A DNA stretch of 27,917 nt from an uncultured Faecalibacterium sp. Its GTDB lineage: Bacteria; Bacillota; Clostridia; Oscillospirales; Ruminococcaceae. Location: the NCBI GenBank assembly GCA_934540955.1, contig CAKTCY010000024.1:1-27917 (forward strand), given 5' to 3'. Below are positions 24,337-27,917 of this stretch, piece by piece. The translations under genes were made by a program, and so were the position numbers. The notes beneath the pieces are model-generated. The model saw only the letters and a list, made by a program, of their open reading frames with translations. It had not been told where the DNA came from and did no database searches. How positions within the stretch are numbered: position 1 is the first letter of the stretch; every line of letters starts with the position of its first letter.

Positions 24337-25137
24337 ATGGCTATGCTTGAGATCCGCAATGTGCAAAAAACCTTCCGTACCTACGCAAAGCCCGGCCTTT
24401 TCCACCGCCCCGGTGCACGGAAGGTCGCCAGCGAGCTGCCCGTGCTGCGCGGGGTAGACCTGACCGTGGAAAAGGGCGATGTTGTGGCGATTCTTGGGCC
24501 CTCCGGCTCCGGCAAGACCACCCTGCTGCGGTGTCTGAACTTTCTGGAAACCGCCGATGCCGGGCAGCTGGTGTTTGACGGCGAAAGCTTCGACCTTGCC
24601 CATGCCAGCCGCGCCGACATTGCCCGGCTGCGCAAAAAGACGGCCTTTGTGTTCCAGAACTACAACCTGTTCCGCAACAAGACCGCCCTGCAAAACGTGA
24701 CCGAGGGGCTCATTGTGGCGCGTAAGCTGCCCAAGGAGCAGGCGGATGAAATCGGCATGAAGATGCTTGCCAAGGTAGGCCTTGCCGACCGCGCCGACTA
24801 CTACCCCCGCCAGCTTTCCGGCGGGCAGCAGCAGCGGGTGGCGATTGCCCGCGCCCTTGCCGCCGATCCGGAAATTATTTACTTTGACGAGCCCACCAGC
24901 GCCCTTGACCCGGAGCTGACCGGCGAGGTGCTCAGCGTGATGCGGCAGCTGGCCGAGGAGGGCATGACCATGCTGGTGGTCACCCACGAGATGGGCTTTG
25001 CCCGCAACGTTTCCTCCAAGACCGTGTTCATGGAGAACGGCGTGGTGGTGGAGCAGGCACCCTCTCAGCAGTTTTTTGCATCCCCCAAGGAGGAGCGCAC
25101 CCGGGCCTTCCTGCGCAGGATCGCCCATACAGAATAA
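24337..25137 (+). CDS. Polar amino acid (probably cystine) ABC transporter ATP-binding protein
   Basis: The 266-residue ATPase has Walker A GPSGSGKTT (54-62), Q-loop VFQNYNLF (105-112), signature LSGGQQQR (160-167), Walker B IIYFDEP (180-186) and H-loop VVTHEMGFAR. It is close to GlnQ/TcyC-type ATPases. It carries an insertion of about 18 residues (14-32, YAKPGLFHRPGARKVASE) between the first strand and the RGVDL strand, longer than the usual N-terminus. GGGAGGG precedes the ATG. It is the middle gene of the importer operon. Confidence 0.93.
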   Translation: MAMLEIRNVQKTFRTYAKPGLFHRPGARKVASELPVLRGVDLTVEKGDVVAILGPSGSGKTTLLRCLNFLETADAGQLVFDGESFDLAHASRADIARLRKKTAFVFQNYNLFRNKTALQNVTEGLIVARKLPKEQADEIGMKMLAKVGLADRADYYPRQLSGGQQQRVAIARALAADPEIIYFDEPTSALDPELTGEVLSVMRQLAEEGMTMLVVTHEMGFARNVSSKTVFMENGVVVEQAPSQQFFASPKEERTRAFLRRIAHTE

Positions 25138-25185
25138 GCACTCTCCTGTTTTATATTTTTTCACGACAGAAAGGAATTTTTACTT

Positions 25186-26013
25186 ATGAAACGCAGAACC
25201 TTTATTTCTCTGATGGGCGTTATGGCCGCAGCCGGGGTGCTGGGTCTGACCGGTTGCTCCTCCAAGGACACCGCATCCAGTACCGCCGGTCCCGCACCGC
25301 TGAACAAGCTGGACAGCATCCAGAAGAGCGGCAAGCTGGTGGTGGCGCTGGAGGGTGCATGGCAGCCCTGGAGCTACCACGATGCCTCCGACACGCTGGT
25401 GGGCTACGACGTGGAGGTATCCCGCGCCATTGCCGAAAAGCTGGGCGTAGAACCGGAGTATGTGGAGAGCGACTGGGACAGCCTGTTTGCCGGTCTGGAC
25501 GCAGGCCGCTACGACATGGTGTGCAACGGCGTGGAAGTGACCGATGAGCGCGCCAAGACCTACGATTTCACCACCCCCTACGGCTACATCCACACCGCAC
25601 TGGCAGTGCGCAAGGATAACGAGGATATCCACAGCTTTGAGGACCTGAAGGGCAAGACCACCGCCAACAGTCTGGCTTCTACCTACATGGAGCTGGCCGA
25701 AAGCTACGGCGCTACCGTGCAGGGCATCGACACGCTGGAAGAGACCATCCAGCTGCTGACCGCAGGCCGCATTGACGCCACCCTGAACGCGGATGTTTCC
25801 TTCTACGACTACCTGAACGTCCACCCGGAGGCAGATTTCAAGCTGGTAGCACAGACCGCTGAGGCCTCCCATGTAGCCATCCCGGTGCTCAAGAGCGAGG
25901 ATACCGCCTATCTGGACGCGCTGAACTCCGCCATTGACGCCCTGCGCGCCGACGGCACCTTAAAGACCCTGAGCGAGAAGTACTTCGGACAGGATATCTC
26001 TTCTGAAAACTAA
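25186..26013 (+). CDS. Amino acid (probably cystine) ABC transporter substrate-binding lipoprotein
   Basis: The 275-residue precursor begins KRRTFISLMGVMAAAGVLGLTGCSS, a twin-arginine-like lipoprotein signal with lipobox LTGC (Cys24). The mature domain is a type 3 solute-binding fold. GYDVEVSRAIAEKLG, SDWDSLFAGLDAGRYDMV, LKGKTTANSLASTY and TLSEKYFGQDIS are close, by memory, to B. subtilis TcyA (cystine); the substrate is therefore inferred. AAAGGA is about 11 nt from the ATG. The following palindromic repeat supplies its terminator. Confidence 0.88.
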   Translation: MKRRTFISLMGVMAAAGVLGLTGCSSKDTASSTAGPAPLNKLDSIQKSGKLVVALEGAWQPWSYHDASDTLVGYDVEVSRAIAEKLGVEPEYVESDWDSLFAGLDAGRYDMVCNGVEVTDERAKTYDFTTPYGYIHTALAVRKDNEDIHSFEDLKGKTTANSLASTYMELAESYGATVQGIDTLEETIQLLTAGRIDATLNADVSFYDYLNVHPEADFKLVAQTAEASHVAIPVLKSEDTAYLDALNSAIDALRADGTLKTLSEKYFGQDISSEN

Positions 26014-26022
26014 GAAGTTTGG

Positions 26023-26151
26023 CCCTCTCAGTCTGCTCACTTCGTTCGCATCCAGCTCCCCCGAAAGGGGGAGCTTTTTTGTTATCTGCCAGTCCGTACC
26101 GGTAAAGCTCCCCCTTCGGGGGAGCTGGCGAGCGCAGCGAGACTGAGAGGG
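26023..26151. repeat. Palindromic repeat element (copy C) that also forms terminators
   Basis: About 129 bp with perfect 12-bp inverted termini CCCTCTCAGTCT (26023-26034) and AGACTGAGAGGG (26140-26151). One internal hairpin, AGCTCCCCC-GAAA-GGGGGAGCT (26054-26075), runs into TTTTT (26076-26080) and is the only terminator after the ABC operon. A second, GCTCCCCC/GGGGGAGC (26107-26124), has its T-run on the minus strand. It is related to copies A and B. Confidence 0.85.
26054..26080 (+). terminator. Terminator of the amino acid ABC operon, within repeat copy C
   Basis: A 9-bp perfect stem with GAAA tetraloop followed by TTTTT. Confidence 0.8.
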
Positions 26152-26162
26152 TAAATTCCCTA

Positions 26163-26196
26163 TTGACTTATGCAATATTATATGATATATAATATT
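26163..26196 (+). promoter_or_regulatory. padR promoter with palindromic operator
   Basis: TTGACT (26163-26168) and a -10 of TATATA (26186-26191, 17-bp spacer) or TATAAT (26188-26193, 19-bp spacer). AATATTATAT (26174-26183) and ATATAATATT (26187-26196) are a perfect 10-bp inverted repeat with a 3-bp centre, covering the spacer and -10. PadR proteins commonly repress their own operon from such sites. Confidence 0.6.
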
Positions 26197-26233
26197 ATAG
26201 AAACACACCATACCGAAAGGAGGCTGTTCCCGT

Positions 26234-26551
26234 ATGAGTTTTCCCATCAGTGCCGCGCTGCTGGATGCCATTGTGCTGTCCGTGGTGGCGCAGGAGCCGG
26301 AAGGTACCTACGGCTACAAGATCACCCAACAGGTCACCCACACGCTGGAACTAAGCGAATCCACCCTGTATCCAGTGCTGCGCCGGTTACAGAAAGACCA
26401 GCTGCTCACGGTCTACGATGCGCCCTTCAATGGCCGCAACCGCCGCTATTATCAGATCACCTCCGCCGGGCGGGCACAGCTTGCCGCCTACGCGCAGGAG
26501 TGGAGCCGCTACCGTTCTTCCATTGACACATTTTTCAGAGAGGTGGAATGA
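26234..26551 (+). CDS. PadR family transcriptional regulator
   Basis: The 105-residue winged-helix protein shows LLDAIVLSVVAQEPEGTYGYKITQQV, then LSESTLYPVLRRLQKDQLL, the recognition helix region of PadR, and the wing RRYYQITSAGRAQL. It is the short PadR form with a brief C-terminal helix for dimerisation. GAAAGGAGG (26215-26223) is about 10 nt from the ATG. The next gene begins 3 nt after its stop. PadR-HAAS-DUF4097 pairings are common in Firmicutes and are linked to envelope stress; the ligand is unknown. Confidence 0.92.
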   Translation: MSFPISAALLDAIVLSVVAQEPEGTYGYKITQQVTHTLELSESTLYPVLRRLQKDQLLTVYDAPFNGRNRRYYQITSAGRAQLAAYAQEWSRYRSSIDTFFREVE

Positions 26552-26554
26552 TCT

Positions 26555-27661
26555 ATGACCCGTACTGCATTTCTTGCTGCGCTGGAGCAGCTTCTTGCCC
26601 CCTTGCCGGAGGCCGAGCGCAAGGACGCTTTGAGCTATTACGAGGATTATCTGGACGCCGCCGGGCCGGAAAACGAAGCCCGCACCATTGCGGAGCTGGG
26701 CAGCCCGGAGGAGGTCGCCCGCAAAATTCTGGACGAGCAAAGTCCGCAAGGCACTACTGCCGCCCCGGCATCCCCTGCCCACAAGCCGCGTTCCCGCTGG
26801 CGCATGGTGCTGGGCGGCGGGCTGGCAGTGCTGGTGCTGGCCTGCTTTTTCTTCCAGCACTCCAAGGCCACCCCGGTGCAGCCGACCGAATCCGTTTCTC
26901 CTGCTTCGGAAATTCCTGCTTCCTCTGCGGAAGTACCTGCCGAGAGTGCCTCAACGCAGCCCGCAGTTCCCGTTTCCACTTCAGACGGCCTGAACTTCTC
27001 CCTCTCTGCTGAGATGGTCAACGATAAACTATCGCTGAAGTTGGATTATGGTACTGTTCTCTTTGTTGTTGACCCAGACGCTTCGGATATCACTTTACAG
27101 TTTGATGGCTTTAGGACCCGGTACCTCACCCATTTCAGCAAAAAAGACGGTACCACAGAGTTTTCCTATCATATTCCGAAATACTACGATCTTCCTGATA
27201 CTTACAGTGCTGTACTCACCATTACGGCTCCGGAAAATATCCTGCGTAAGGTAGACATTGATCTTGCTATGGGCGATGTTGACCTTGGCACGCTCTCAGT
27301 GGAAGAACTGGATCTGGAACTTGCCATGGGGGACGTTTCTGCCGACAGCCTGACTGTGAAGGAGGCGGATTTTGATCTTGCCATGGGCGACTGTCGCATT
27401 GACCATCTGTCCGCACCTAAATTCGATGCCGAACTTGCCATGGGTGACTGCACGATCGGTATGCTGTCCGGTGCTCAGGATGTCAGCATCTCGGTCATCA
27501 CTGGCGATACCGACTTAACTCTGGAAGGTAGCGCCTCGGACTATTGCCTCGTCACGAATGGGCTTAAGGGCAGCTCGATCCATAATGGCAAGGCAAATAC
27601 CTCTCGCAAAATTTCCCTCGATTCTGTCACCGGCGATTTCTCCATCTCCTATACGAATTAA
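26555..27661 (+). CDS. HAAS-domain membrane protein with DUF4097-like beta-repeat domain
   Basis: The 368-residue protein has an N-terminal HAAS/DUF1700-like domain (1-62: FLAALEQLLAPLPEAERKDALSYYEDYL and TIAELGSPEEVARKIL), a single membrane segment (83-101), a Pro/Ser/Thr linker (about 102-142), and an extracellular C-terminal domain. The last resembles DUF4097: it contains four repeats of 19 residues, with LAMGD at 237, 256, 275 and 294 in exact register. The base composition falls from about 60% GC in the first 430 bases to roughly half in the rest of the gene, which suggests a separate origin of the C-terminal part or different selection. It probably reports envelope state to or with the PadR regulator. 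Confidence 0.85.
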   Translation: MTRTAFLAALEQLLAPLPEAERKDALSYYEDYLDAAGPENEARTIAELGSPEEVARKILDEQSPQGTTAAPASPAHKPRSRWRMVLGGGLAVLVLACFFFQHSKATPVQPTESVSPASEIPASSAEVPAESASTQPAVPVSTSDGLNFSLSAEMVNDKLSLKLDYGTVLFVVDPDASDITLQFDGFRTRYLTHFSKKDGTTEFSYHIPKYYDLPDTYSAVLTITAPENILRKVDIDLAMGDVDLGTLSVEELDLELAMGDVSADSLTVKEADFDLAMGDCRIDHLSAPKFDAELAMGDCTIGMLSGAQDVSISVITGDTDLTLEGSASDYCLVTNGLKGSSIHNGKANTSRKISLDSVTGDFSISYTN

Positions 27662-27675
27662 CCCCTAAAAGCAGA

Positions 27676-27725
27676 ACACCCCCGGCATCCGTTTTCGTTT
27701 TGTTTGGATGCCGGGGGTGTTTTTA
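27676..27725. terminator. Bidirectional terminator between the HAAS gene and uvrC
   Basis: ACACCCCCGGCATCC (27676-27690) pairs perfectly with GGATGCCGGGGGTGT (27706-27720), followed on the plus strand by TTTTT. On the minus strand the stem is followed by TCTGCTTTTAG, so it may end both convergent genes. Confidence 0.85.
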
Positions 27726-27917
27726 TGCTTCCCTGTGAAAATACTCGTAGATGGTCTGTGCCAGCTGCCTGCCCACACCGGGGGTATTTTCCAGCTGGTC
27801 GGGAGTGGCGTCCTTCACCGCGCCCACACTCTTGAACTGTGCCAGCAGGGCTTTGGCTGTTTTGGGGCCTACGCCCGGCACCTCGGTCAGGGTGGAGGAG
27901 TAGCTTTTCTGCTTCAT
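27723..27917 (-). CDS. uvrC: UvrC C-terminal region (partial, runs off the window)
   Basis: The 64 visible residues hold two helix-hairpin-helix motifs: EVPGVGPKTAKALLAQFKSVGAV and ATPDQLENTPGVGRQLAQTI. The SSTLTEVPGVGPKTAKALL pattern and the terminal YEYFH match the end of the UvrC nucleotide excision repair nuclease, which incises DNA on both sides of a lesion. The first codon at the edge reads Met but is probably internal; the nuclease domains lie outside the window. Another HhH protein is possible but less likely. Confidence 0.75.
   Translation of the reverse strand: MKQKSYSSTLTEVPGVGPKTAKALLAQFKSVGAVKDATPDQLENTPGVGRQLAQTIYEYFHREA

Noticed and set aside
27263..27448. Regular 57-bp repeats as a possible CRISPR-like or tandem DNA array
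   Set aside because: They are in frame, diverge at the DNA level and match a repeated protein motif in a beta-repeat domain.

Overview
The window is a GC-rich, gene-dense piece of a low-copy chromosome from a Gram-positive gut anaerobe of the Clostridia. Gene content, lipoprotein spacers rich in Ala/Ser, strong AGGAGG ribosome sites, a T-box leader and the family of short palindromic repeats ending in CCCTCTC/GAGAGGG fit Faecalibacterium or a close relative in the Oscillospiraceae. That identification is inference; no rRNA or marker gene lies in the window.

Layout. (1) 1-1074: the tail of an unidentified gene and a 305-residue unknown protein that may belong to a molybdo/tungsto-oxidoreductase system. 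(2) 1075-9552: a molybdenum (or tungsten) cofactor and molybdate-uptake locus, all on the plus strand: structured leader, moeA, mobB, a second MoeA-like protein with a cysteine-rich tail, moaC, moaA, a MOSC-MogA fusion, then modA-modB-modC from their own promoter, which carries a perfect 10-bp inverted repeat. A strong terminator closes the locus. (3) 9635-14938, minus strand: leucine operon leuA-leuC-leuD-leuB driven from a consensus promoter through a T-box leader; two palindromic repeat elements sit inside the operon. (4) 15174-17961: ftsH and a small exported protein of unknown function. (5) 18074-19730, minus strand: an O-acetylhomoserine sulfhydrylase gene preceded by a consensus promoter, a 42-codon leader ORF and a terminator that can be disrupted by a competing pairing. 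This looks like ribosome-mediated attenuation sensing cysteine (or methionine) and is the most interesting feature of the window. (6) 19840-22219, minus strand: a zinc-dependent phospholipase C-like protein and a UMF1/Atg22-type MFS transporter. (7) 22166-23398, minus strand: gpsA. (8) 23545-26080: an ABC importer resembling cystine transporters (permease, ATPase, lipoprotein). (9) 26163-27720: a PadR regulator with a palindrome over its promoter, followed by a HAAS/DUF4097 membrane protein. (10) 27723-27917: the C-terminus of a UvrC-like excision nuclease subunit, minus strand.

How it works together. The Mo block makes and inserts the pterin cofactor and imports the metal, but MoaD, MoaE and MoeB are not here. 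The sulfhydrylase and the probable cystine importer both serve sulfur amino acid supply. The leucine and sulfhydrylase operons are each controlled by premature termination, one by tRNA binding (T-box) and the other, apparently, by translation of a leader peptide.
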